From the NCBI RefSeq assembly GCF_002286775.1, contig NZ_NSGJ01000027.1, positions 1 through 64,000 on the forward strand: DNA of 64,000 nucleotides, given 5' to 3'. Below are positions 32,901 through 41,429 of the stretch, one piece after another. Below the pieces are notes generated by a model. That model saw nothing but the letters and a program-made list of their open reading frames with translations. It had not been told where the DNA came from and did not search any database. The stretch is from Myroides sp. N17-2 (lineage in GTDB: Bacteria > Bacteroidota > Bacteroidia > Flavobacteriales > Flavobacteriaceae). Each line of letters begins with the position of its first letter. Within the stretch, counting starts at the first letter, position 1. Made by a program: the position numbers and the translations under genes.

Positions 32901-33357
32901 CCACACTAGCCACACCGCTTTGATTTATCTCAGCCATACTCACTTGCGCCACTGAAGACGTAAGTTTTCTTTTTTCGATAGTCTGGTATCCTGTGATTAC
33001 TACTTCGTTTAATACGTCTGGATCAGCGCCTAAAGTTACTATATAGTTTCCTTTAGCACCTAATGTAATAAGTTTTGATTCATATCCGATAAAACTAATA
33101 CGAATACTCTTAGTATCTTTTGGAACTTCTAAAGTAAAGTTACCATCGAAGTCAGTCATAGTACCAATACTAGTACTTTCTACGATACCGGCTTGAGTAG
33201 TAGCATTAGAGACAGTCTGTGTCTCCACTATTACTGAAGCACCTGGTAATCCTAGCTTGTCAGTGCTATCCTGAACAAGACCAGTGATCACTCTTTTCTC
33301 CTGCGCAAAGGCAAGAGAAATAGTAAGGAGTGAGAAAAGGAGAAAAAGTTTTTTCAT
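29995..33357 (-). CDS. SusC/RagA-family TonB-linked outer-membrane transporter
   Basis: 1120 aa. Signal peptide (ends near LAFAQEK), a carboxypeptidase-like regulatory domain (about 22-115), the TonB-box-like segment LNEVVITGYQTIEKRKLTSS, a plug (MLAGQVAGVAVTSLTGAPGG, then IRIRGTASL and WVLDGMPL), and a large beta-barrel ending in FTLGLNVTF with the terminal Phe used for barrel insertion. It imports oligomers using TonB energy. It lies between the protease and SusD genes on one strand, 33 and 12 bases apart. The substrate is inferred to be peptides. Confidence 0.95.
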   Translation of the reverse strand: MKKLFLLFSLLTISLAFAQEKRVITGLVQDSTDKLGLPGASVIVETQTVSNATTQAGIVESTSIGTMTDFDGNFTLEVPKDTKSIRISFIGYESKLITLGAKGNYIVTLGADPDVLNEVVITGYQTIEKRKLTSSVAQVSMAEINQSGVASVDQMLAGQVAGVAVTSLTGAPGGPAKIRIRGTASLSGAQDPLWVLDGMPLEGSDVPNFNDKANIDQLQNFSIAGLNPDDIQDITILKDASATAIYGARAANGVILITTKKGKKGDMKVNFTVNTFVNQRPDSKKLNLLNSDQKVDLELMLAGRSDIFNDRSNQGEVMRILNGTNELDMYRNGGFGSLSSATQASINNLRNTNTDWGKEIFRPTFNKQYGLSLSGGSDVNDYYFSLGYFNEDGTTIGTGFERFNITLKDNYQVSDKLKVGVALFGTHSKKKNFVTDADSSINPVNYSRNANPYLAPYNADGSYMYDKDIDGFSGRYVPFNFAEERANTSYELVNKSFKAVFDLEYQLFSDFKLTSQLGLQLDKSDTEKYLGKETYSTRKLNEATRYWDSKAKQFKYFLPDGGVIENFNDDMFQYNWKTQATYNAIFNDMHEVDVMAGMEIRKSDQTIIKSKGFGYDSNTLTTKPIIFPEGNADATQAIYETYKRTENNNAYASFFATASYTYNRKYTVFGSVRADGSNLFGVDPKYRYVPLWAVSGSWLVSKEKFMENIDFVSNLRLRASYGLQGNIDRNTSPYLIGVYSISTILPGYPESTIQVDAAPNGTLRWEKTTNTNFGFDLGLFNNRIAVAFDAYNRKSTDLIGLRALPLETGYEWTNMNWAQVTNKGYEISLTTKNISTPDFSWTTTFNFAHNKSRVDKIQIFDNETLPSREGLPVNAVFHIKTAGLDDKGNILFWKEGEKVTGKEFFKLKDPMAEFMPGYMVESELTPEEYRNLYSYAGDKDPKFTGGLINTIKIKNFDFTISAAFNLKQTVQKTPSYNAYKVDPGRNYTTDMLNIWTPDNPSATLPGIIGNDYNGNMDPTNDNWMLAKYFDGGDNGNAYKYLDLWTKEISYIRISSMRLGYTLPKELLRKLNLDNVRFTVEGRNLFVFGTNYDGYFDPETYGNIYTQPIQKSFTLGLNVTF

Positions 33358-33390
33358 GTTTCCTTTAAAATAATTGGGGTTAGTTTATTT

Positions 33391-35982
33391 CTATAGATTT
33401 AAAGCTTCATTGATTCTATTAATTAGATCTAAGTAATGTGCTCGTGTCGCTTTATCTCCACTATTTTTCTTTTTTGTCAATGTATCTTTAATATTCATTA
33501 ATTCACCTTTTTTGTAAGAAGTAACTTCCGAAACTCTTTTCATTACAGTGTAATTAATATTTCTCAATTTATTCTCCTCTTCTATGTGGTTACACAGCGT
33601 TGGGAATTGTAGAGAATGTGCAGTCAGTAAACCTTTTTTGCTTGTTTTCTCAAACAACTTGTTTACGTCAATAATCAACGCATCAACATAGTTCTTTTGC
33701 GTCATACGTTCAAAAATAGATAATGCCTTACCTTTTTTTGTGGGTGCAAAAATCTCACTATTAAGCATTGAAAACAAATCATTTATGGTAAAGTTTTTCT
33801 CTTTACCTAATTGTACTTGTTGTACTTCGTTCTCTAATAGACGCAATAAGCGTTCATCCATTAAAGTGTAGTATAACGTAGAGTACTGTAGTTCTCTCGC
33901 TAATGAATATGGTGAATATTCGAATGGACCTACTGGAGAATCTTTTAAGCTGTATGTATTCTCAATAACCTCATTAAAGAACAACCACGTAGGAATTTGC
34001 AAAGCATTCTTTGCTAAATATTCCACTGCTCTTTTTTGCGTTTCGAAAGGGACAGGCTCGTATGCTTTTTTGTTGTTTCCGTATACTGCATGGTTTAAAT
34101 AAACCCCTCCGATATTGTTTAATACATGTTGGTTATACATCTGCCATTGACCAATAGCTCCCATATATAACTTCCCAGCTTCGTAGTAATCTTCTCCTTC
34201 ATCGTAAGTCCAAGGAATAATATTTTCTACAACTATCTTTAAATTTTTAAGACCGTATTCACTTGCTTTCATCGCATCGTCACCTAAATCCTCTGACTGA
34301 GAACGTGGGTCTACGATATTTAATGAACTTTGTTGCTCTCCGTAGAAGTACATAGGATCATCTTGATGATCTTCTATCATAGTACGCAGTGCTTTCTTTT
34401 CTTCTTCTTGAGTAGCGTACCAACGGTATCCCCATTCGATAGCATACTTGTCATATAGACCGATCTGAGGAGTTATCGCTGTTACTCCATCACCAGGCTG
34501 TGCTACATAGTTATAACGAGCATAATCCATAATAGAAGGAGCGGTACCACCCATTTTATCTGTAAACTCTTTTGAACGCAATGACTCAACAGGGAATGCA
34601 AATGACGATCCCATATTGTGTTTTAGTCCGAAAGTATGTCCTACTTCATGAGATGATACAAAGCGAATAGCTTCTCCCATATGCTCATCTGTAAACTTGT
34701 TGGCTCTAGCTCTAGGATCTATAGGCCCTGTCTGTATGCGCATCCAGCTGTGAACTGATGTCATTACGTTATGCCACCAAATAATATCTGATTCTATTAT
34801 CTCACCACTACGAGGATCTATAACCGCAGGTCCCATCGCATTAGATTTAGGTGATGCAGCATAAGTAATCACTGAGTAGCGTACATCATCTATATCAAAG
34901 TCTTTATCTTCTTCAGAAGGTTCTTTAGCGATAATAGCATTCTTAAAACCAGCTTTCTCAAATGCTACTTGCCAATCGTGTACCCCTGCCATGATCTTAG
35001 ATCTCCATTGGGGTGGTGTAGCAGGGTCTACATAGTAAACGATTGGTTTTTTAGGCTCAACTAATTCGCCTCTTAAGTATTTCTCTATATCTTCTTCTTT
35101 TGGTTCCATGCGCCACTTCGTGATGAATTCTTCTTCTTTCATCTTGTGTTGTGCATCGCTAAAGAACCAATGTTTTTCTGTAAAGTATCCTACTCTCTTA
35201 TCAGCTATACGCGGCTGCATTGGCTTCTCAGATAATAAGACGATATTACTCGTGATTCCTAAAGAAACAGGTAATTCACCTGAACCTTCATTCACACTTG
35301 TAGTTAGTAAAGATTTTACAACTAGGTTCTCAGGAAACGTTTTAACTCCTTCTATATAAGATAGGTTAGTCTTAACAGATGTAGGTAAGCCTAATCCATT
35401 TAAGACATCGTTAAAGCTCTTTTGATTTCCATCAAATACTTTGTTTACTTTGATTACAGTAGCAGTAGAGTCTGGATTTTGAGCTTCGATATCGAATACC
35501 TCTAATACAGATTCTATAAAGTTTGTTTTTACTGATTTTGTGATTGCATCATTAGCAGGAGAAGAAACTCTTGGGGTGATTGTTTTAACCCATACTTTTT
35601 TTGCAATTGTATCTTTGTGAAATGTGATCAGTTTATTCTCATAGTTCATACCAGTATTAGCACCAGCATCATTAACTTCTAATGGAACTTGAGATAGTTT
35701 ATTAACAATTAAGAATTGACGGTTTAGTAGACTGTCAGGGATCTCAAAGTAGATATCAGTCTTAGCTTGGATTGTATTAAACATTCCTTTACTATACACA
35801 CCTTTTTTGATTAAGTCTGCATAGTTGTTTTTCTTGCTATCTGTAGAGTCTTTCTCTGTGGTTACTGTTTTTTCAGTTTTTGGGGTAGTTTTTTTCTTAG
35901 CTGCATAGGCAGGTGGTACCTGTGTCAGACAGTAAGAAAATATTAAAGCACTGATACTTAGTTTAACCGTGTTTTTATCCAT
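33391..35982 (-). CDS. Secreted zinc metalloprotease (DUF5117/DUF5118 type)
   Basis: 863 aa. It has an N-terminal signal sequence (about 1-28) followed by a Lys/Thr-rich linker. The metzincin-like site HEVGHTFGLKH gives zinc ligands H445, H449, H455 and catalytic E446. Downstream GTAPSIMDYARYNY fits the Met-turn region. The flanking domains look like the DUF5118/DUF5117 and DUF4953 modules usual in Bacteroidota zinc-dependent metalloproteases. It is probably periplasmic or surface-exposed. It starts the run protease-SusC-SusD, and a dyad at 36001-36029 brackets a -7-like box before it. Confidence 0.9.
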   Translation of the reverse strand: MDKNTVKLSISALIFSYCLTQVPPAYAAKKKTTPKTEKTVTTEKDSTDSKKNNYADLIKKGVYSKGMFNTIQAKTDIYFEIPDSLLNRQFLIVNKLSQVPLEVNDAGANTGMNYENKLITFHKDTIAKKVWVKTITPRVSSPANDAITKSVKTNFIESVLEVFDIEAQNPDSTATVIKVNKVFDGNQKSFNDVLNGLGLPTSVKTNLSYIEGVKTFPENLVVKSLLTTSVNEGSGELPVSLGITSNIVLLSEKPMQPRIADKRVGYFTEKHWFFSDAQHKMKEEEFITKWRMEPKEEDIEKYLRGELVEPKKPIVYYVDPATPPQWRSKIMAGVHDWQVAFEKAGFKNAIIAKEPSEEDKDFDIDDVRYSVITYAASPKSNAMGPAVIDPRSGEIIESDIIWWHNVMTSVHSWMRIQTGPIDPRARANKFTDEHMGEAIRFVSSHEVGHTFGLKHNMGSSFAFPVESLRSKEFTDKMGGTAPSIMDYARYNYVAQPGDGVTAITPQIGLYDKYAIEWGYRWYATQEEEKKALRTMIEDHQDDPMYFYGEQQSSLNIVDPRSQSEDLGDDAMKASEYGLKNLKIVVENIIPWTYDEGEDYYEAGKLYMGAIGQWQMYNQHVLNNIGGVYLNHAVYGNNKKAYEPVPFETQKRAVEYLAKNALQIPTWLFFNEVIENTYSLKDSPVGPFEYSPYSLARELQYSTLYYTLMDERLLRLLENEVQQVQLGKEKNFTINDLFSMLNSEIFAPTKKGKALSIFERMTQKNYVDALIIDVNKLFEKTSKKGLLTAHSLQFPTLCNHIEEENKLRNINYTVMKRVSEVTSYKKGELMNIKDTLTKKKNSGDKATRAHYLDLINRINEALNL

Positions 35983-36000
35983 TGTTATGTTAAGTTATTA

Positions 36001-36029
36001 TTAAGTCAGTATAAAACTAGTTGACTTAA
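36001..36029. promoter_or_regulatory. Candidate operator at the protease promoter
   Basis: TTAAGTCA (36001-36008) and TGACTTAA (36022-36029) are perfect inverted repeats with a 13-base spacer. Between them, on the minus strand, is TAGTTTTA, one base from the -7 consensus. A protein bound here would sit on the promoter of the protease/SusCD run. Confidence 0.5.
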
Positions 36030-36087
36030 TCGTATGCTTAAAATTTTTGGGAGTGAATGGATTGAATAGGGGAGTGAGTGGATAATT

Positions 36088-37641
36088 TTAACATTTGATC
36101 AAAGGCAATATGCAAACAAATTCTCTTTCTTCGCAAACTGTCTTAAGCCCTGACACATTATAATAGTTATATATTGATGCTAAGTATTTTATACCGAAAT
36201 GTTCACTTCCTATTTCAGACTTTTTAGGTTGATAGTTATTCGTGATAACAGCTTTCTCATCATCGATAATTATCTCTATAGTGAGTGGTTGTTCTATCGT
36301 TGCAATATTGTGCTTTAACGCGTTTTCTACACAGATTTGCAGCCCTAAGAAAGGGATTTTTTTAACTATTTTTTCTGAACGATTATCAATTAATTTAAAG
36401 TTTAGTTCTTTTGTGAATCGCGTTTTTTGTAACGTTATGTATTTATCAATAAAGTCTATCTCACTGTTAATATCTACAATGTTCTCTTCAGGAGGAGTTA
36501 TTAAGTAACGGTAAGTTTTACTTAAATTCAATGTAAACTTTTGGGCAATTTCAGGTTCTAAGTCGATTAACATATATAACGAGTTAAGCGAATTAAATAG
36601 GAAGTGTGGGTTGATCTGATTCTTTAATTGTTGTAATTGAATCAATGCTTTTTCCTTTACAATCTTTTCATTCTCTACAGCCAACAACTCTTTCTCTAAA
36701 TATGCTTTTTTATTCGCCATACTAAAGATGTAGAATAGCAATAAGAGTATAGTTACAGTAGTAATAAAAATTAATATCGTATTGGTTCTAATAGGTTTAA
36801 TGTTATCATCTACATTAAACTTAGGGAAGTTTATCGTGATATAACCTGAGAAGTTTTCTGATTTAAAAGGACTAATAAATCTGAATACCTCTAAATTAAG
36901 GTACTCCGAATTAACCACTGGTGGATTAGCAGCATCAGTAGTCTTAATAGTATCCTGTACAGAGAAATTACTTAGCTCAAAAACATTTTTCCCCATTAGA
37001 CTATCCTCAGGGTGATATACGCATAGTCCATCTCTAGTGAATATATAGGCGTAGTTAGGCGTAGTCACATCTATATTAGTAAGGTATTTATGGAACAGTG
37101 ACATATCGACTACAATACCATAGATAATACGTTCGTTATTAGCCGTAGGCATACTGTGATACATTAGCCAATATTGATATCCATTCTTTTCTATGAAAGT
37201 ATTCTTCTTAGAGTGACTTGGATGAGCTAAGATAGTTTGCCCGAATATATTATCCTTTTCGTGTTTTTGACCTTCGCCGACATAGGCATCAATGACTTCA
37301 TTGTTCGTATTAACTCTAAAATACCAATTAAGAGATACCACACCGTCTAAATTGTACATCTGATTTAGTACCTCATACTTTAAAGGTAATTGATCTATGG
37401 GGGTGCTTTTAGTGATGTAATCTAGAGAGTTTAGATGAGAGTCTATTTTCTTAAACTCTAAATCTAGTGAACGTAGTTTTTGATAAAAATTCTTAGAGGT
37501 GATATATTTATAAGTAGACTCATTACTCTTGTTAATCGAAGAACTTAATACATATATCGCCCCTATGGTAATAAGAAGTATTGCTATTCCTATTGCCATA
37601 AAAGCTTTACGTGATATTAATTTAGTATTCTTCTTAGCCAC
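36088..37641 (-). CDS. LytS/YehU-type sensor histidine kinase
   Basis: 517 aa with a GTG start. Transmembrane helices at about 14-33 and 288-308 bracket a periplasmic sensor of the Cache/PDC type (YWLMYHSM, YAYIFTRDGLCVYHPEDSLM). The kinase region has QLKNQINPHFLFNSLNSLYM with phospho-acceptor H346, and an N-box CVENALKHNI. The ATP lid is short, as in this family. Its cognate output should be a LytTR regulator; the only one here is at 27738. It follows the muramidase gene by 16 bases and precedes the protease gene by 105 bases, all on one strand. Confidence 0.9.
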   Translation of the reverse strand: MAKKNTKLISRKAFMAIGIAILLITIGAIYVLSSSINKSNESTYKYITSKNFYQKLRSLDLEFKKIDSHLNSLDYITKSTPIDQLPLKYEVLNQMYNLDGVVSLNWYFRVNTNNEVIDAYVGEGQKHEKDNIFGQTILAHPSHSKKNTFIEKNGYQYWLMYHSMPTANNERIIYGIVVDMSLFHKYLTNIDVTTPNYAYIFTRDGLCVYHPEDSLMGKNVFELSNFSVQDTIKTTDAANPPVVNSEYLNLEVFRFISPFKSENFSGYITINFPKFNVDDNIKPIRTNTILIFITTVTILLLLFYIFSMANKKAYLEKELLAVENEKIVKEKALIQLQQLKNQINPHFLFNSLNSLYMLIDLEPEIAQKFTLNLSKTYRYLITPPEENIVDINSEIDFIDKYITLQKTRFTKELNFKLIDNRSEKIVKKIPFLGLQICVENALKHNIATIEQPLTIEIIIDDEKAVITNNYQPKKSEIGSEHFGIKYLASIYNYYNVSGLKTVCEEREFVCILPLIKC

Positions 37642-37657
37642 TTGTCAGTGTAAAGTA

Positions 37658-38860
37658 TTAATTAGTATAAAGTAAGTAAGGTTTACGAGTTTGTTTAAAC
37701 TTGTCTAAACCACCTTGCCAAGTCTTGCGTATTTCATCCTCTGATTTACCCGCTATTATCTGTGCTTTTAAGCTATCTGTACCCGCTAGTTTAACAAAGA
37801 AGTTAATGAAGAACTTGTCTTTATTAGTCGAGTTTTTATACGCTTTAAGTAACCACTTTAATTCTATCTTCGTCAGTTTCTTTTCTTTTGACAAGTTCTC
37901 ACCATAGCACAGTTTTCCTTTGTTCATCGGATCTTTTGCACCTGCATTAGATTGAGGAGTGAATTGGTAAGGCATATTTGTTAAGAAGGGAGAACCATAT
38001 ATTTGGAACTGTAAGTCAGTCCCTCTACCTGAGCTCACATTTGTTCCTTCAAAGAAACATAGACTAGCATATAAGTTGATAGATTGATCATTCGGTAGGT
38101 TAGGAGAAGGAGATACAGGTAGAGAATAACTCATCTCTCTAGTATAATTCTCACATGGGATAACAGTAAGGTCACATTGTACCCCATTAGCTAACCACTT
38201 TTCGCCATTGATCATTTTAGCATATTCACCTATTGTCATTCCGTGCATAGCAGGGATAGGATGCATCCCAACGAAACTCTTATTCTTCATCTCTAACGTT
38301 GGCCCATCTATAATACTAATATTCGGATTAGGTCTGTCTAATACGATAACTGGTATGTTCTGTTCTGCACAGGCTTCCATCAGGTAGTGAAGTGAAGAGA
38401 TATAGGTATAGAATCTAGCCCCCACATCTTGCAAGTCAAAAACCATTACATCTATTCCTTTTAACTGATCTACAGAAGGCTTTTTATTATTTCCATATAG
38501 TGATATAATAGGTAATCCTGTCTTTGTATCCTTTCCATCTTTGACTAATTCACCCGCATCAGCAGTTCCTCTAAATCCGTGTTCAGGAGCATAGATCTTC
38601 TTTACATTCACCTTATTTTCTAATAAGAAGTCAACAGTTGATGTATAAGTACCTTGTGCGTTATTTACTACACCTGTCTGATTAGTGAGTACACCTACGT
38701 TTTTATTCTTAAGCAGGCTAGCATATTCTGAGATACGCTCAGCACCAACCTTAATAGTCTGCTCATTTTTTTGTTTTAAAGTTGCAGTTTTAGCATAAGT
38801 TTTTAAATTAACACCGAATGCTAATAGACATACTAAGAATAAAAATGTATTTTTGAACAT
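37658..38860 (-). CDS. Exo-beta-N-acetylmuramidase NamZ-like (DUF1343)
   Basis: 400 aa from the ATG at 38860, where a signal peptide begins (MFKNTFLFLVCLLAFG). An upstream frame to 38920 overlaps the divergent gene and lacks such a start. It belongs to DUF1343, now known as NamZ, which removes terminal MurNAc from peptidoglycan fragments. Family motifs are VGVLTNQTGV, KKIYAPEHGFRGTADAGE, VFDLQDVGARFYTY, VIVLDRPNP and FFEGTNVSSGRGTD. It is periplasmic, for cell-wall recycling or scavenging. Cotranscribed with the histidine kinase, so cell-wall signals may reach that kinase (inference). Confidence 0.88.
   Translation of the reverse strand: MFKNTFLFLVCLLAFGVNLKTYAKTATLKQKNEQTIKVGAERISEYASLLKNKNVGVLTNQTGVVNNAQGTYTSTVDFLLENKVNVKKIYAPEHGFRGTADAGELVKDGKDTKTGLPIISLYGNNKKPSVDQLKGIDVMVFDLQDVGARFYTYISSLHYLMEACAEQNIPVIVLDRPNPNISIIDGPTLEMKNKSFVGMHPIPAMHGMTIGEYAKMINGEKWLANGVQCDLTVIPCENYTREMSYSLPVSPSPNLPNDQSINLYASLCFFEGTNVSSGRGTDLQFQIYGSPFLTNMPYQFTPQSNAGAKDPMNKGKLCYGENLSKEKKLTKIELKWLLKAYKNSTNKDKFFINFFVKLAGTDSLKAQIIAGKSEDEIRKTWQGGLDKFKQTRKPYLLYTN
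38848..38855 (+). promoter_or_regulatory. -7 box that fixes the start of the permease gene
   Basis: TATTTTTG, full match to TAnnTTTG, inside the first codons of the divergent muramidase gene. It gives a transcript start near 38862, so translation should begin at the TTG at 38883 rather than at TTG 38853. Confidence 0.45.
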
Positions 38861-38882
38861 TGAATTTGATATCATATTTACT

Positions 38883-40118
38883 TTGAAATTAGAATATTTT
38901 ATAACCAAACGATTAGTCACTACTAAGAACTATAAAAGTAGTGTATCTGCACCAATTATTAAAATTGCCATAACTGCTATTGCGTTAGGGATGATAATGA
39001 TGTTGATAGCTGTAGCAACAGGACTCGGTTTAAAATACAAAATTAGAGATAAAATCTCAGCTTTTAGCGGTCACGTCATAATTACTAACTATGATAGTAA
39101 TATTACTGACATCACCCTGAAGCCAATAGATGCTCAGATAATGAATTCTCCTGATATCAAGAATATCACAGGAGTTAAGAATATACAGAAGTACGCTTCT
39201 AAAGCAGGGATTATACGTACAGAGACTTCCTTTGAAGGAATTATCTATAAAGGAGTAGACTCGCTATATGATCTTAATGAACTAAAAGATTATGTGATAG
39301 AGGGAAGACTACCTAAGCCCTCTGCAGGGATGAGTAATGAAGTATTACTGTCTCAGTATATGGCAGATCGTATGCACTTTAAGGTAGGCGATAAGGTCAC
39401 TACATACTTTATGAAAGAGTGGGGGAATAAAGTTCCTAACGTACGCCAATTCGAGATAGTTGGTATCTATAACTCAGCTTTACAGCAATTCGACGCAAAT
39501 ATTGTAATAGGAGATATAAGACACGTGCAACGTCTAAATAGATGGCAACCCAATGAAGTAGGTGGCTTCGAAGTAGTCCTAAACGACTTTGATCAGATAC
39601 AACAAAAGGGACAAGAGTTTTATACCAATCTTCCTTCAACAGTAGACAGTAAAACGATAGTAGATAAATACAGTAATATCTTTAGTTGGATAGATATGTT
39701 TGACTTTAATATTATGGTGATCATTATTATTATGGTAGCGGTCGCTTCTATTAATATGATTGTCGCACTACTAGTATTGATATTAGAACGCACACAGATG
39801 ATCGGTATCCTTAAAGCGATGGGAGCTAATAACTGGACTATCCGCAAGATATTCTTATATAACGCCACATACCTTATCGTGAAAGGACTCCTTTATGGAA
39901 ACATCATCGGATTAGGATTATTATATACACAGCAGTACTTCGGATTTATCAAACTTGATTCAACGTCTTATTACGTAAGAGAAGCCCCTGTGTTAATCCG
40001 TTTTACAGACGTATTCCTATTAAATGCAGGAGTTATCTTAATCGCATTCTTAGTGCTGTTAATCCCATCATATCTAATTTCTAAGATCAGCCCTGTAAAG
40101 GCTATCCGATACGACTAA
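38883..40118 (+). CDS. FtsX/LolC-type ABC transporter permease
   Basis: 411 aa from a TTG at 38883, where the family-typical N-terminus (LKLEYFITKRLV, then YKSSVSAPIIKIAITAIALG) begins. Helix 1 is about 31-53. A large periplasmic domain follows, then three helices near 270-300, 320-345 and 375-400, matching the MacB/LolC topology. LIMxI-type ILERTQMIGILKAMGANNWT is the coupling-helix region. In Bacteroidota such permeases are annotated as lipoprotein-releasing proteins. No ATPase gene is adjacent, so its partner is elsewhere. Divergent from the muramidase gene with only 22 bases between starts. Confidence 0.85.
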   Translation: MKLEYFITKRLVTTKNYKSSVSAPIIKIAITAIALGMIMMLIAVATGLGLKYKIRDKISAFSGHVIITNYDSNITDITLKPIDAQIMNSPDIKNITGVKNIQKYASKAGIIRTETSFEGIIYKGVDSLYDLNELKDYVIEGRLPKPSAGMSNEVLLSQYMADRMHFKVGDKVTTYFMKEWGNKVPNVRQFEIVGIYNSALQQFDANIVIGDIRHVQRLNRWQPNEVGGFEVVLNDFDQIQQKGQEFYTNLPSTVDSKTIVDKYSNIFSWIDMFDFNIMVIIIIMVAVASINMIVALLVLILERTQMIGILKAMGANNWTIRKIFLYNATYLIVKGLLYGNIIGLGLLYTQQYFGFIKLDSTSYYVREAPVLIRFTDVFLLNAGVILIAFLVLLIPSYLISKISPVKAIRYD

Positions 40119-41033
40119 TTTAATTAAGAATTAGGAATTCAAAATTAAGAATTTTTTGCCTTCGGCAGAGGGGTATTCTCATACCATGTCATGTCCTATC
40201 GCTACCCAAACCATGTCAAGGTACAGACGCAATATTTTGCGTGTCACCCAAACCACATCTCCAACGTAACCACAATCCTTGCGCTGGCGCGGATTTGAAA
40301 TCAGTGCCGTGTATATCCCCAAACCATATCACGCCCTATCTACACCCAATTGTACGGGCGTATCACTATACGCCCCGCCGCCACAATCTTTTTATAGGTA
40401 GAAGAATCCGTGCCGTGTATTTCCGCAATCAAAACTTCTCCACCTTCCATTCTCCCCTTATTTAATCTCGATACTCAGCGAGTCGTAGATTACCTATCAA
40501 TAAGTGAAGTATTGCTCGACTAATATTTCTCAGAGCGACTATTTACGGCTAATACTCGAGCAACTGTCGAGCAACTTTGCATGAGTACTGATTCCCATTG
40601 GGATTGAGAGATGTACTTGAAAAGTCTAAAAAAACTAAAAAACGGTTATAGTATTTAAAAACAGTGTGTTATGTTTTTAGGATATATAAAAAAAGTATTA
40701 GCCTTTTTTTGAGTATTTGGCTATTAAGCCTAAAATGAGGGGTTTTTAGAAAAAAAGTGAATTGAAAAGGGTGTTTTAAGCCTCAAATAGGGAGATAAAT
40801 ATACTAAAATAAAAAAAGAGGTTTGCGTTTTTTTACATACTCTATATTGACTTAAAATTTTAACGGATAACTTATTATAAATATCAGGTGATAGAATTGA
40901 TTAGTACCACATTGTTTGGTAAAAGTATGATGAGTATGTTAAAATATTATGCTAAATTTGTGTGAAAATATATTTAATGAATTGATATTGAGTGTGTAGG
41001 GATAGTGTGGAAAATGAGAAGCAATATTTAGTT
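40119..41033. other. 915-bp gene-free region with repeat copy D
   Basis: 40126-40380 is a composite palindromic repeat. 40480-40620 has GAGCGAC/GTCGAGC-rich stretches with repeated CGAG-containing words. The remainder is AT-rich. A -7 box TAAATTTG at 40953-40960 may drive the gene at 41034. A plus-strand frame at 40241-40465 translates the repeat and is rejected. Confidence 0.6.
40126..40380 (-). repeat. Composite palindromic repeat, copy D
   Basis: Same order of parts as copy C: ATTAAGAATTAGGAATT (near 40126), hairpin TGCC-TTC-GGCA (near 40158), CGTAACCACAATCCTTGCGC (40265-40284), then CGGATTTGAAATCAG (40290-40304). The middle part matches the reverse complement of copy A. It ends with GGGCGTAT-CACT-ATACGCCC. 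Confidence 0.7.
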
Positions 41034-41417
41034 ATGAATGTAGAAACAGGCATTAGAAGTAATACAACGAAGAAAGCGTTCATTACTGTAGTTATTATCG
41101 TCGCTCTATGTGTGTATAAGTTTATTTATCTTGATTATATAGGAGGGGATGATGTAAAAAGAAGGATTTATAAGGATTATGTAAAGACGGAAGCAAGGAT
41201 AGTAGATACCCATACTTCTGGTAGAAGAGGGACGCTAGGACGTAGTGCAATGTGGTATTTAGAGTACCAAAATAGTAATGGCAGAATTTATCGCAATAGA
41301 CAATTTAGTGAGGGGCTCAAGACTAGAAAAGTAGGGGAGTCTATCTATATTTATTACAATCCTAATAATCCTAATGAATACGTTACTGAGAAAGAATATA
41401 ATAAAGTAAATAATTAA
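41034..41417 (+). CDS. Membrane-anchored hypothetical protein, DUF3592-like
   Basis: 127 aa from the ATG at 41034; a GTG at 40992 would add 14 unlikely residues. A transmembrane helix (about 16-34, FITVVIIVALCVYKFIYL) precedes a soluble beta-rich domain: TEARIVDTHTSGRRG, WYLEYQNSNGRIYRNRQF, VGESIYIYYNPNNPNEYV. The last segments resemble DUF3592 (Y-x-P-x-NP-x-x-Y). The function of that family is unknown. It starts a cluster of four small genes. Confidence 0.65.
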   Translation: MNVETGIRSNTTKKAFITVVIIVALCVYKFIYLDYIGGDDVKRRIYKDYVKTEARIVDTHTSGRRGTLGRSAMWYLEYQNSNGRIYRNRQFSEGLKTRKVGESIYIYYNPNNPNEYVTEKEYNKVNN

Positions 41418-41429
41418 AAGATAGAATAT

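Noticed and set aside
40241..40465. 74-codon frame containing CAGADLKSVP
   Set aside because: That peptide is the translation of the palindromic repeat; no promoter or real protein features.
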